Shown: piece by piece, positions 35,054 to 43,742 of the stretch | Layout of the letters: every line of letters starts with the position of its first letter | Numbering within the stretch: the stretch's first letter is position 1 | Source: Gordonia sp. 'Campus' | GTDB lineage: Bacteria; Actinomycetota; Actinomycetes; Mycobacteriales; Mycobacteriaceae | NCBI RefSeq assembly: GCF_022206305.1 | Contig: NZ_JAKOIW010000013.1 | Location: forward strand, 99,021-148,173 | Direction of reading: 5' to 3' | DNA length: 49,153 bases | Translations under genes and position numbers: made by a program | Notes under the pieces: model-generated | Seen by the model: only the letters and a program-made list of their open reading frames with translations | What the model was told of the DNA's origin: nothing | Database searches by the model: none

Positions 35054-36295
35054 ATGCCCGAGCTCGCCACCCTCCTCGATCGGCTCATCGAGACCACCCC
35101 GCCCGCCGACGATCCCAGCGGTCGAACAACATTCGATGCGCTAGACACCCTGCGGTTGATTCGCAACGCAGTCGACCATCAGATCGTCCTGCATGCAACG
35201 CGACTCGATGAACTGGGCGTCGCACAGATGGCGGGCAGCACCACCAAGAAACTGTTGATCGAGATGGGTTACGCGCCCGCTGCCGTCCACCGGATCATGC
35301 GCATCGTCGACGCCCTACCAGCGCTACCTACTCTCGCCCGTCACGCCGGCGACGGACGGCTGTCCACCGAGATCGTCGACGCCATCGTCCGCGGTATGCG
35401 CCACATCGAGACACGCTGTCCTGAAGGGCTTTCGGACAACGACAAGAGTTCACACGAGATCGAGCTAGCCGGTCAAGCCCTGTCCGGTGCCACGCCGGCA
35501 CAAGTACTCCAACACGCCCGCACCATCGGCAACATCCTGGCCGACGCAACCGACACCGGGATCCCCGCCGCGGACGATTCGACTCTGAACGCGGTCAATG
35601 CCCACACCACCGACGACGGACGCGTCGACATCCGCGCCGACCTCACCCAGACCGTCGGCGAAAAGTTCCTCACCATGATCGACGAACGCTCCTGCCCGAG
35701 ACCCGAACCCGACGGTGCCGACGACCGCCGCACCGCAGAACAACGTCGCGCTGATGCCCTCGAACTCATCCTCGACCAAGCAGCACTCGGAGCGAGCATC
35801 GACAGCATCGGCAGCCCACGCACTCAGCTGCTGCTGACCATTCCCGCGACGGGTTCCGATCCGGCCAGCCTGCCGTGGACGGGATCGGTCACACAGGCTG
35901 CCGCCAAGGAGGTGTCCTGCGACGGATCGCTCACCGAGATCATCCTCGACGGCGAAAGTGTACCGCTACAGATGGGACAGACCCGTCGACTGTTCCCCGC
36001 CCACCTCCGCAAAGCCGTCATCATCCGCGACAGCTGCTGCATCAAATGCGGTGCACCACCATCACACACGCAGGTCCACCACATCGCCCACTGGGCCGAC
36101 GGCGGCACCACCGACCTCGACAACGGATGCCTGCTCTGCCAACGCTGCCACACCCAGGTCCACCACCACGGCTGGGACATCGTGATGGGTTTCGACCGAC
36201 ACCCCTGGCTCGTCCCACCCGCCACCATCGACCCGCAACGCCGACCACTACCCGCTTACAACCGCCGCACGATGCGACTCGATGACGCCGCCTGA
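35054..36295 (+). CDS. DUF222 / HNH endonuclease (13E12-repeat family)
   Basis: A 413-residue protein of the DUF222-HNH family, which is scattered and multi-copy in mycolic-acid actinobacteria (REP13E12 in M. tuberculosis). The N-terminal DUF222 region runs to about residue 300. The C-terminal HNH domain is intact: two zinc CxxC pairs (CIKC and CQRC), QVHHIAHW with the catalytic His, the DNG asparagine, and a final HTQVHHHGW. So the nuclease is probably active. The role in the cell is unknown. The ATG at 35054 is leaderless behind an SOS-like box. No transposase or long flanking repeat is seen. Confidence 0.9.
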   Translation: MPELATLLDRLIETTPPADDPSGRTTFDALDTLRLIRNAVDHQIVLHATRLDELGVAQMAGSTTKKLLIEMGYAPAAVHRIMRIVDALPALPTLARHAGDGRLSTEIVDAIVRGMRHIETRCPEGLSDNDKSSHEIELAGQALSGATPAQVLQHARTIGNILADATDTGIPAADDSTLNAVNAHTTDDGRVDIRADLTQTVGEKFLTMIDERSCPRPEPDGADDRRTAEQRRADALELILDQAALGASIDSIGSPRTQLLLTIPATGSDPASLPWTGSVTQAAAKEVSCDGSLTEIILDGESVPLQMGQTRRLFPAHLRKAVIIRDSCCIKCGAPPSHTQVHHIAHWADGGTTDLDNGCLLCQRCHTQVHHHGWDIVMGFDRHPWLVPPATIDPQRRPLPAYNRRTMRLDDAA

Positions 36296-36446
36296 TCTCA
36301 GGCCGACTGAATTGCCCGCTAACACAACAAACTTCGCGTAGCACCTTCCGCACCCGGCCCCCGGGACCGCATCCGTACCTTGACAACTCCACAGTGTTAC
36401 CGGGCCCCGTCCGCCGAGGCGGTGTGTCAGCCCCGCCGATAACCGA

Positions 36447-37115
36447 TCAACCGGGCAGTGACCAGTACGCCAGCATCGGCTCGGCGGTCAGCACAGAGCC
36501 GTTCTCGACGATGGTGAGGCTCGTCGGTGAGACGAGGTAGCTGACGGCTCCGTTGCGTGCCTCGAAGGTGTCGCCCGTACGGGTGGGGAATTGCAGTTCG
36601 ATTCCACCCTCGGGTGCGAGGCCCTTGTAATACCAGCGGCCCGACTGGCTACCGACCTGGCAGATCACCACGCGCGATCGAGAGGTCTGACCCACCGCGA
36701 CGGCGGGGTCACCCGCGGCATTGCAACGTGGACCGTCGGTGAATCCCTGCCAGTCCGCGCCGGAGACGGTGGGGATCGGGCGTGGCGGAGTCGACGAGGT
36801 GCTGGGGGTAGTCGGCGTCGTGGTGGTGGGCGTCGTCTCGGCTGACCGGGTGACCGTGCTGGTGAAGGTCGGAGTCGACGACTGCCCGCCGTCCGCGGAG
36901 TCGCGGTCCGCCGACTCGTCGTCGGCGGGAATGAAGAGCAGGGCTGCGAGCACCGCTGCGACGACCAGCAGCACACCTGCACCGATCGCCACCAGCACGG
37001 CGGGCGACGACCAGGGCGACCGGGGCGGCCCGGGAGTCGGCCGGCCCTGTGGATAACCGCCCTGCGGGTAACCGCCCTGTGGGTAGCCGGCCGGACCGCT
37101 CGGTGGATAACTCAT
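36447..37115 (-). CDS. Single-pass membrane protein with Gly/Pro/Tyr-rich head and Thr-rich linker
   Basis: A 222-residue protein. The cytoplasmic head contains YPQGG repeats (about residues 11-24). One membrane helix follows at about 38-62, then a Thr/Ser-rich linker (about 75-115). A C-terminal extracytoplasmic domain (about 117-222) has two cysteines, in PRCNAAGD and VICQVG, that may form a disulfide. The layout is common for actinobacterial envelope or septum-associated proteins, but I do not recognise the outer domain. AAGGAG five bases before the ATG at 37115 supports the start. It lies 41 bases downstream of pnp on the same strand. Confidence 0.75.
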   Translation of the reverse strand: MSYPPSGPAGYPQGGYPQGGYPQGRPTPGPPRSPWSSPAVLVAIGAGVLLVVAAVLAALLFIPADDESADRDSADGGQSSTPTFTSTVTRSAETTPTTTTPTTPSTSSTPPRPIPTVSGADWQGFTDGPRCNAAGDPAVAVGQTSRSRVVICQVGSQSGRWYYKGLAPEGGIELQFPTRTGDTFEARNGAVSYLVSPTSLTIVENGSVLTAEPMLAYWSLPG

Positions 37116-37156
37116 GTCGCTCCTTCGGTTCGCGCCGGTCCGGGGTCCGTGCGTGT

Positions 37157-37960
37157 CTACAGTTCGCCGACGATCTGCGCCAACAGCTCACCCATGCGGG
37201 TCGCCGACGCGCGCCCCACCTCCAGCACCTCCGCGTGGCTCAGGTGCTCGCCGGTCATGCCCGCCGCGAGATTCGTGACCAGCGACACCCCGAGTACGTC
37301 GAGCCCGGCGGCGCGGGCCGCGATGGTCTCGTGGACCGTCGACATACCGACCAGGTCGGCTCCCATCGTGCGCAGCATGCGGATCTCGGCAGGTGTCTCG
37401 TAGTGCGGGCCCGGCAGTCCCGCATACACGCCTTCGGCGAGGTCGGGGTCGATGCGGCGAGCGATGTCGCGCAGACGTGGCGCATAGGCGTCGACGAGGT
37501 CGACGAACCGGGCGCCGACCAGCGGTGACCGGGCCGTCAGATTGAGATGGTCGGAGATCAGCACCGGCTGGCCAACCGTCATGTCCTCGCGCAGGCCGCC
37601 CGCCGCGTTGGTCAGCACGATGGAGCGCACACCGGCGGCCGCGGCCGTCCGGACCGGGTGTACGACACGGGCCAGATCGTGTCCTTCGTAAGCGTGAATA
37701 CGACCGAGCATCAACAGAATCCGACGATCGGCGACACGAACCGAATGCACCACTCCGCCGTGACCGGCGGCCACGGGTGCCGTGAAGCCGGGAATCGCGG
37801 CCATCGGCACCGAACGAACCGGCCGACCGAACGCTTCGGCTGCCGGCGCCCACCCGGACCCGAGGATGACTGCGACATCGTGTGTTGCAGCGTCGGTCTC
37901 GGCGGCGATCATGGCCGCGGCGGCGACCGCCGCGGCGTCTGCGTCGACAGTGGGATCCAT
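37157..37960 (-). CDS. pnp: Purine nucleoside phosphorylase (trimeric type)
   Basis: A 267-residue enzyme phosphorolysing (deoxy)inosine and (deoxy)guanosine to base and ribose-1-phosphate. ILGSGW (about residues 32-37), [30 protein letters not shown] and GMSTVHE are the diagnostic blocks of the trimeric PNP/MTAP family. In M. tuberculosis the ortholog is deoD (Rv3307). TAGGGT six bases before the ATG at 37960 gives a leaderless start. It acts downstream of adenosine deaminase. The crotonase-fold gene diverges from it. Confidence 0.95.
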   Translation of the reverse strand: MDPTVDADAAAVAAAAMIAAETDAATHDVAVILGSGWAPAAEAFGRPVRSVPMAAIPGFTAPVAAGHGGVVHSVRVADRRILLMLGRIHAYEGHDLARVVHPVRTAAAAGVRSIVLTNAAGGLREDMTVGQPVLISDHLNLTARSPLVGARFVDLVDAYAPRLRDIARRIDPDLAEGVYAGLPGPHYETPAEIRMLRTMGADLVGMSTVHETIAARAAGLDVLGVSLVTNLAAGMTGEHLSHAEVLEVGRASATRMGELLAQIVGEL

Positions 37961-38060
37961 GCGCCAACCCTAAACCGTGGGCGCTCCCGCCGATGGCATG
38001 CCGAGACCGCCCGGGCGATCGCGTCGGTGGCCCGGAGACGGCAGGCGATAAGGTCGGCAC

Positions 38061-38759
38061 ATGCCTTATCTGAACGAGACCGGTGAGGTCGTCGAACTCC
38101 AGCTCGGTGCCCGCGGGGAGGAGATCAGCGAGTCCAACCCGGAGAACCGCTTCCGGCTGGACTGGCTGGACGAGGTCGACGGGTTGCTCGACGACGTCAT
38201 TGCGAATCCGACGCATCCGCTCGTGATCACGGCCACCGGCAAGTTCTTCTCCAACGGACTCGACACCGATCACATCTTCGCCGCGCCCGATCAGCTTCCC
38301 GGTTACCTCGACCGCGTCCACGCGCTCTACGCGAAGGTCCTCACGCTGCCCGTGCCGACCGTCAGCGCGATCAACGGCCACGCGTTCGGGGCGGGCGCGA
38401 TGCTCGCGCTGTGCACCGACCACGTCCTGATGCGTACGGAACGCGGATTCTGGTCGCTGCCCGAGGCCGCGCTGTCCATGCCCTTCACCCGCGGGATGGC
38501 CACCCTGCTGCGCACCAGACTCGACGACCGGACCGCGACCGAGGCGATGTACACCAGCCGTCGCTACGCCGCCGACGCCGCGGTGGACGCCGGCATCGTC
38601 GACGAGGCGGTCGAGGTCGGGCAGCTCGCCGCCCGCGCAGCCGAGATCGCCGCGGCTCGGGCCTCGACCGTCGGACGCAACCTCGCACTGATCAAGCGCG
38701 GGTTCCGCGCCCCGCTGCTCGAGGACCTGGCGACACCGACGCCGCCCGGAGTGTTCTGA
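38061..38759 (+). CDS. Crotonase-fold enoyl-CoA isomerase/hydratase-like protein
   Basis: A 232-residue crotonase. FFSNGLDTDHI (about residues 68-78) and NGHAFGAGAMLALCTDHVLM (about 109-128) form the oxyanion hole. RGFWSLPEAALSMPFTRGM carries one Glu at the isomerase-type position. The short length and the DHVLMRTERGFW pattern are closer to delta3,delta2-enoyl-CoA isomerases of the ECI type than to hydratases. TAAGGT lies six bases before the ATG (leaderless). Its stop overlaps the amidohydrolase start by one base (TGATG), so the two are co-translated. Confidence 0.83.
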   Translation: MPYLNETGEVVELQLGARGEEISESNPENRFRLDWLDEVDGLLDDVIANPTHPLVITATGKFFSNGLDTDHIFAAPDQLPGYLDRVHALYAKVLTLPVPTVSAINGHAFGAGAMLALCTDHVLMRTERGFWSLPEAALSMPFTRGMATLLRTRLDDRTATEAMYTSRRYAADAAVDAGIVDEAVEVGQLAARAAEIAAARASTVGRNLALIKRGFRAPLLEDLATPTPPGVF

Positions 38760-39958
38760 TGACCGCCGCGGGAGCGGGCTTCGCCGCGGCCGACAACCCC
38801 ATCGACGCCTGGCTCGCCGCCCACGGAACCGAGCTCATCGCGTGGCGCCGGGACATCCATGCGCACCCCGAACTCTCGCGGCAGGAGGTTCGCACCACCG
38901 AGCTCGTGATGGCGGAGCTGTCCGCCGCCGGTCTCACCCCACGGCGCCTGCCGCTGGGCACCGGTGTGGTCTGCGACCTCGGACCGTCCGGCGAACCCCG
39001 CATCGGTCTGCGCGCCGACATGGACGCGCTGCCCATCACCGAACACACCGGTCTGCCGTTCACGTCGACCGTCGACGGCGCCTCGCACTCGTGCGGTCAC
39101 GATGCGCACACCGCCATCCTCCTCGGTGTCGCCAAACTCCTCGCCGCCGCCGAACCCCTACCCGTGGGTGTGCGCCTGATCTTCCAGGCCGCCGAGGAGG
39201 TCATGCCGGGCGGCGCGCTCGACGCCATCGAGGCCGGCGTCACCAACGGCCTGGGCCGGATCTTCGCGCTGCACTGCGACCCGCGCCTCCCCGTCGGGGC
39301 CATCGGACTCCGCTCCGGACCCCTGACCTCGGCGGCCGATCACATCGAACTGCACCTGCATTCCGCGGGCGGCCACACCTCGCGTCCGCACCTCACCGGC
39401 GACCTGATCTACGCGATGGGCACCGTCATCACCGGGCTTCCCGGCATCCTGTCCCGTCGCGTCGACCCACGCTCAGGCACGGTGATGGTGTGGGGTGCCG
39501 CCAACGCGGGCAGCGCCCCCAACGCCATTCCGCAGGAAGGGCGTATGCGGGGGACGGTTCGTACCGGCGACCACGCGACCTGGGCCGAACTCGAACCCCT
39601 GGTGCGCAGCGTCATCGGCGAACTGCTCGCGCCCCTGGGCGTCCGTTACGACCTCTCGTACTTCCGGGGCGTGCCACCCGTGGTCAACGACGAGACCGCC
39701 GTCGGGATGTTCGAACGGTCCGTGTCCGCGATCGGCCCCCGGGCTGTTGCGGACACGCCGCAATCGCCCGGTGGGGAAGACTTCTCGTGGTACCTCGAAC
39801 AGGTGCCGGGAGCGATGGCCCGCCTCGGCGTCTGGGACGGTTTCGGACCCCAGGTGGACCTGCACGCACCCAACTTCGACCTCGACGAACGCGCCCTTGC
39901 CATCGGGGTCCGCGCATTGGCGGGGATCGTCCTCAACGCGCGCAGCGCGGCAGGCTGA
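38759..39958 (+). CDS. M20-family amidohydrolase (AmiA/AmiB-like)
   Basis: A 399-residue metallo-hydrolase of the M20D class (N-acyl amino acid or hippurate hydrolase type). Metal and catalytic sites: ADMDALPI with the Asp, SHSCGHDAHT, QAAEEVMPGG with the Glu pair, ALHCDPRLP and GGEDFSWYL. M. tuberculosis has two paralogs here (Rv3305c amiA1, Rv3306c amiB1); only one is present in this window. The substrate is unknown. It is translationally coupled to the upstream crotonase and converges with the GGCT-like gene. Confidence 0.9.
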   Translation: MTAAGAGFAAADNPIDAWLAAHGTELIAWRRDIHAHPELSRQEVRTTELVMAELSAAGLTPRRLPLGTGVVCDLGPSGEPRIGLRADMDALPITEHTGLPFTSTVDGASHSCGHDAHTAILLGVAKLLAAAEPLPVGVRLIFQAAEEVMPGGALDAIEAGVTNGLGRIFALHCDPRLPVGAIGLRSGPLTSAADHIELHLHSAGGHTSRPHLTGDLIYAMGTVITGLPGILSRRVDPRSGTVMVWGAANAGSAPNAIPQEGRMRGTVRTGDHATWAELEPLVRSVIGELLAPLGVRYDLSYFRGVPPVVNDETAVGMFERSVSAIGPRAVADTPQSPGGEDFSWYLEQVPGAMARLGVWDGFGPQVDLHAPNFDLDERALAIGVRALAGIVLNARSAAG

Positions 39959-39990
39959 ACCCCGACTCGATCACTCCGCCGTCGAAGGGA

Positions 39991-40470
39991 TCACTCAGCG
40001 GGCCCCGGCCCGGGCCCGACATTGCGCGACTCGCGCAACCGAAGGTCCTGCACGTACTCAGCGGGTGCCCCGGCGATCTCGGCGGCCTCGGCCATCACAC
40101 CGAGGTAGCGCGCCGAGGGCAGACCACCCTCGAACGCGTCGAGGACATACAGCCACGCCAGGACGGGTCCGTCTTCGGTGTCGACGCGCGCGCGGATCTT
40201 GCGGTGGATGCCGAGTTCGGAACCCTCCCAGCGGTCCAGGAGGTCCTCGTCCTCGGTGGTGACGTCGTAGAGGACGACGAATACACGCGCCTCCGGGTCG
40301 TCGCGATCCTCGGTGACCGTGGCCAGCGAACCTTCCCACCCGATGTCGCCGCCGCCGAAGGTCAGACGCCAGCCGCGGAGCCATCCGGTGCCCGACATCG
40401 GCGAGTGCGGAGCGCGCTCGGCCATCTGCTCGGGATGCATGTTGGATCCGTAGGCTGCGTAAATCGGCAC
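39991..40470 (-). CDS. Gamma-glutamylcyclotransferase-like (GGCT fold) protein
   Basis: A 159-residue protein starting PIYAAYGSNM, the GGCT-fold substrate loop (YGSNL/M). LYDVTTEDEDLLDRWEGSE contains candidate acidic catalytic residues. It corresponds by position to M. tuberculosis Rv3304. The fold covers gamma-glutamylcyclotransferases, gamma-glutamylamine cyclotransferases and proteins of unknown role, so the reaction is not assigned. The GTG at 40470 follows TAGGCT by six bases (leaderless). Confidence 0.82.
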   Translation of the reverse strand: MPIYAAYGSNMHPEQMAERAPHSPMSGTGWLRGWRLTFGGGDIGWEGSLATVTEDRDDPEARVFVVLYDVTTEDEDLLDRWEGSELGIHRKIRARVDTEDGPVLAWLYVLDAFEGGLPSARYLGVMAEAAEIAGAPAEYVQDLRLRESRNVGPGPGPAE

Positions 40471-40779
40471 GGATGGAGCCTAGATGGTCCACGGCGAGTC
40501 CGGAAGGTGACACCGACCCGCGGCGGCCCGGTGTGATCCGTGCATCCCCGGCGCCCTGACGTGTCCGACATCACCGACACCGGCCGGTCGGTCCGACGCG
40601 GGTCGGCCTCGTGCACGACGCCGACGCCGCGCGACTAGTTTGGTAGGCGGCGCGAACGCCGCTTGCCCGGTTCGCCCCCGAGTAACGCACCACCCACGCG
40701 ACCTCGACAGACCTCGACGACACGCAGCCGGTGCGCGACGCCCCCACGAGGGGCCGCGGAGCACCGGCGAGGAACAGGA
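40471..40779. promoter_or_regulatory. Divergent promoter/leader region of lpdA
   Basis: A 309-base gap without a credible gene. Leftmost is the -10 (TAGGCT) of the GGCT-like gene on the minus strand. On the plus strand TAGTTT near 40635-40640 is a possible -10, followed by a GCGGCG-CGAA-CGCCGC hairpin at 40647-40662. That would leave a lpdA leader of more than 120 bases, rare among its leaderless neighbours. GAGGAACAGGAG precedes the lpdA start. Confidence 0.4.
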
Positions 40780-42189
40780 GTGACAGTGACCAGGATCGTC
40801 ATCATCGGCGGCGGACCGGCAGGCTACGAGGCCGCACTCGCCGCGGCCGCCTACGGAGCCGACATCACGGTGATCGATTCGGACGGGATCGGCGGCGCCT
40901 GCGTCCTGTGGGACTGCGTGCCGTCGAAAACGTTCATCGCCTCGACCGGCATCCGCACCGAGGTCCGACGCGCCGTCGACCTCGGCATCAACATCAAGGC
41001 CGACGACACGATGGTCACGCTGCCGCAGATCCACCAGCGCGTCCGGGACCTCGCGTTCGCACAGTCCGCCGACATCCGGTCGCGGCTCGTCAGCGAGGGC
41101 GTGAAGCTCGTCAACGGGACCGCCACGCTCGACGAGTCGCAGGTCGGGGTGTCGTCGCACTCGGTGCTGGCGACCCTGGCCGACGGCACCACGCAGCGCT
41201 TCGACGGTGACGTGGTGCTGCTCGCCACCGGCGCGTCGCCGCGGGTCCTGCCCGACGCACAGCCCGACGGCGAACGCATCCTCACCTGGCGTCAGCTCTA
41301 CGACCTCGAGGAACTGCCCGAACATCTCGTCGTCATCGGGTCCGGTGTGACCGGCGCCGAGTTCGTCCACGCCTACACCGAACTGGGTGTGAAGGTGACG
41401 CTGGTGTCCAGCCGTGACCGAGTGCTCCCGCACGAGGACGAGGATGCCGCGCTGGTCCTCGAGGACGCGCTCGCCGAACGCGGCGTCGAACTCGTCAAAC
41501 ACGCCCGGGCCGACCGGGTCGAACGTTCCGGCGACACCGTCACCGCACATCTGGCCGACGGATCGACCGTCACCGGCACCCACGTGCTGATGACCGTCGG
41601 GTCGATCCCCAACACCTCCGATCTCGGTCTCGAACGTGCCGGGGTCGCGGTCGGCAAGGGCGGATACATCGACGTGGACCGCGTCTCGCGCACGTCGGTG
41701 GCCGGTATCTACGCCGCCGGGGACTGCACCGGACTCCTTCCGCTCGCGTCGGTGGCAGCGATGCAGGGACGCATCGCGATGTATCACGCACTCGGCGAGG
41801 GCGTCAGCCCCATCAAGTTGAAAACCGTTGCGTCAGCGATCTTCACACGTCCCGAGATCGCCACCGTCGGGGTGTCGCAGAACGCCATCGACACCGGCGA
41901 ATACCCGGCACGGACCGTGATGCTCCCGCTGGCGACCAACCCCCGGGCCAAGATGAGCGGGCTCCGGCGCGGGTTCGTGAAGATCTTCTGCCGGCCGGCG
42001 ACGGGTGTCGTCATCGGCGGAGTGGTGGTGGCGCCCAACGCATCCGAACTCATCCTGCCGATCGCCCTCGCCGTCCAGAACAAGCTGACGGTCGGCGACC
42101 TCGCGCAGACGTTCTCGGTGTACCCGTCGCTGACGGGGTCCATCACCGAGGCGGCCCGTCAGCTCGTCCGCCACGACGATCTCGACTGA
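40780..42189 (+). CDS. lpdA: Flavoprotein disulfide-reductase family quinone reductase LpdA
   Basis: A 469-residue two-dinucleotide-fold flavoprotein. FAD motif IVIIGGGPAGYEAA is near the start, NAD(P) motif VVIGSGVTGAEF at about 185-196, and IYAAGDCTGLLPLASVAAMQG binds FAD. Nearly every block matches M. tuberculosis LpdA (Rv3303c), an NAD(P)H:quinone reductase without lipoamide activity. Unlike that protein (GGAAVLDDC by recall), this one has GGACVLWDC, a full Cys-x4-Cys pair. The C-terminal His-Glu motif HxHPTxxE of true lipoamide dehydrogenases is still absent (VYPSLTGSITEA). GTG 40780 is taken; GTG 40786 is possible. Confidence 0.9.
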   Translation: MTVTRIVIIGGGPAGYEAALAAAAYGADITVIDSDGIGGACVLWDCVPSKTFIASTGIRTEVRRAVDLGINIKADDTMVTLPQIHQRVRDLAFAQSADIRSRLVSEGVKLVNGTATLDESQVGVSSHSVLATLADGTTQRFDGDVVLLATGASPRVLPDAQPDGERILTWRQLYDLEELPEHLVVIGSGVTGAEFVHAYTELGVKVTLVSSRDRVLPHEDEDAALVLEDALAERGVELVKHARADRVERSGDTVTAHLADGSTVTGTHVLMTVGSIPNTSDLGLERAGVAVGKGGYIDVDRVSRTSVAGIYAAGDCTGLLPLASVAAMQGRIAMYHALGEGVSPIKLKTVASAIFTRPEIATVGVSQNAIDTGEYPARTVMLPLATNPRAKMSGLRRGFVKIFCRPATGVVIGGVVVAPNASELILPIALAVQNKLTVGDLAQTFSVYPSLTGSITEAARQLVRHDDLD

Positions 42190-42319
42190 CCCGATCCGCC
42201 ATCCACATCGCCCCGGTTGTACACAGGATGCCGCGCGCCCATCCCGACCTCCCGCGGTGACGGTAGGGTCATAGCGATTTGGCCGACCCGGCTGTCCGGT
42301 CCGCGACGAGGGAGGTGTC

Positions 42320-43702
42320 GTGTCATCGCCTGAGCAGTTCTACAACACCCACGGTGCCGGCAACGATCGCGGTTTCGACGGTGCGCGGACCGAGTGGGCG
42401 GGGATGGGCATCGACGAGGTGCTCGACGTCCTCTCCTCCATGAATCCTGGTGTGGCCGACGGTGACGTCAACACGATCCTGCAGGCGATCGAGGCGGTAC
42501 GACGGGCAGCCGAGGCGATGCACGGCATGTTCGGCGATCAGATGTCTGGTCAGGCCTCGGATGCGGCGCTGGAGGCCGGCCGCTCGTTGTCGGCGGACAT
42601 GGCGACGACCTCGGCGTCCGCAGGGCAGATAGGCGACGCGATGTCCGGCGCCGCCGGAATCCTGGAGTCGACGCGCGGTCAGGAGGGTCGTCTCCGGGAA
42701 CTGCAGCAACACCTGCGCGACAACCCTGAGCAGGCGGCCTCGGTCCGGCACGAGGTGGACCGGACGATGACCGGCACGTACTCGTCCCCGATGATCGGTG
42801 TCCAGTACACGCTGCCGCGGGAGCCGGTCAACGCCAACGGGATGACGTCCGGGCTCGGGACGGGCGACGTCACGCGGTCCGCTGCCGGTGGCACCGGATC
42901 GGAGACGGCGCGTGGTCAGGCCGCCAACACGGTCGACGCCGGCGATTTCGGACCGTCGGGGACCCGGGCCACGCCGACAGGGGTCCCTGCTGCCGGGCCG
43001 GGCCCGGCGGGTGGCGGTCCGGGCGCGACAGCAGCCCCGGCCGCCGCATCGGGGCCCTCGGCGGGGTCGGCACCGCGCGCAGGCGGGGACGGACCGGACG
43101 GTCTGCTCCGTGGCGGGCGTGGGTCACCCGAGGCGGTGACGAGAGGTGCGTCGTCAGTGCCGGGCTCCCAGCACCCGACCCCCCACCCCGCCGGCTCCGC
43201 GTCGGGAGCTGCGAGCGGACTGCCGGGTGGCTCCTCCGGTCCGATCGCGCCGCTCGCCATGGCCGCGCCCGCCCCGGGACCTTCGTCGGCGGCCCCGCCG
43301 TCGGCGCCTGTCACGTCGCCCCCGTCGGTATCAACCCCGTCGGCGTCCACCCCGCCGGGCGCCGTCGCGCAGCGCCCGGGAGGTATCGGCTCCCCGGGTC
43401 CCCTCGGGGTTCCGCCCGGATCGCGCCGACCCGGTGGCGACGACGAGACACACCGGGCCGCACCATATCTGAACACCCGCGAGCACGGCGCCGAGATCGT
43501 CGGCGACATGCCGCTCGTCGGTCCGCCGGTCATCGGCGACTGGGTTCGCCCGACATTTCCCTCGACACCGGAGCCCGCACCCGGACCGGCTCCCGAGAGC
43601 ACCGACGCATCACCGTCCCGGGATGCCGGTGGGGACCACCCGGCCTCCAGCACGACGACCGACGTCGAGGCCCCGGCGCCCGCGAAGCCGGGTGGCACGT
43701 GA
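42320..43702 (+). CDS. PPE/ESX-like protein with Pro/Gly/Ala-rich tail
   Basis: A 460-residue protein. The first about 170 residues are helical: TEWAGMGIDEVLDVLSSM, then QAIEAVRRAAEAMHGMFGDQ and a Ser/Ala-rich helix AALEAGRSLSADMATTS. This resembles type VII secretion substrates (WXG/PPE-like), though no exact family can be named. Residues about 175-460 are a low-complexity Pro/Gly/Ser/Thr/Ala tail, with one ordered-looking island (TREHGAEIVGDMPLVGPPVIGDWV). No signal peptide is seen. The GTG at 42320 has GAGGGAGG upstream, and TAGGGT at 42264-42269 is a likely -10. A small gene follows 40 bases downstream. Confidence 0.7.
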   Translation: MSSPEQFYNTHGAGNDRGFDGARTEWAGMGIDEVLDVLSSMNPGVADGDVNTILQAIEAVRRAAEAMHGMFGDQMSGQASDAALEAGRSLSADMATTSASAGQIGDAMSGAAGILESTRGQEGRLRELQQHLRDNPEQAASVRHEVDRTMTGTYSSPMIGVQYTLPREPVNANGMTSGLGTGDVTRSAAGGTGSETARGQAANTVDAGDFGPSGTRATPTGVPAAGPGPAGGGPGATAAPAAASGPSAGSAPRAGGDGPDGLLRGGRGSPEAVTRGASSVPGSQHPTPHPAGSASGAASGLPGGSSGPIAPLAMAAPAPGPSSAAPPSAPVTSPPSVSTPSASTPPGAVAQRPGGIGSPGPLGVPPGSRRPGGDDETHRAAPYLNTREHGAEIVGDMPLVGPPVIGDWVRPTFPSTPEPAPGPAPESTDASPSRDAGGDHPASSTTTDVEAPAPAKPGGT

Positions 43703-43742
43703 CCGCGACCCGGTCAGGGCGGGAACCCATGGGGGGAGTCCC

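Noticed and set aside
35054..36295. HNH gene as a group I intron or homing endonuclease or an insertion sequence
   Set aside because: The DUF222-HNH family is a stand-alone, multi-copy family. No terminal inverted repeats, target duplications or intron cores are seen around it.
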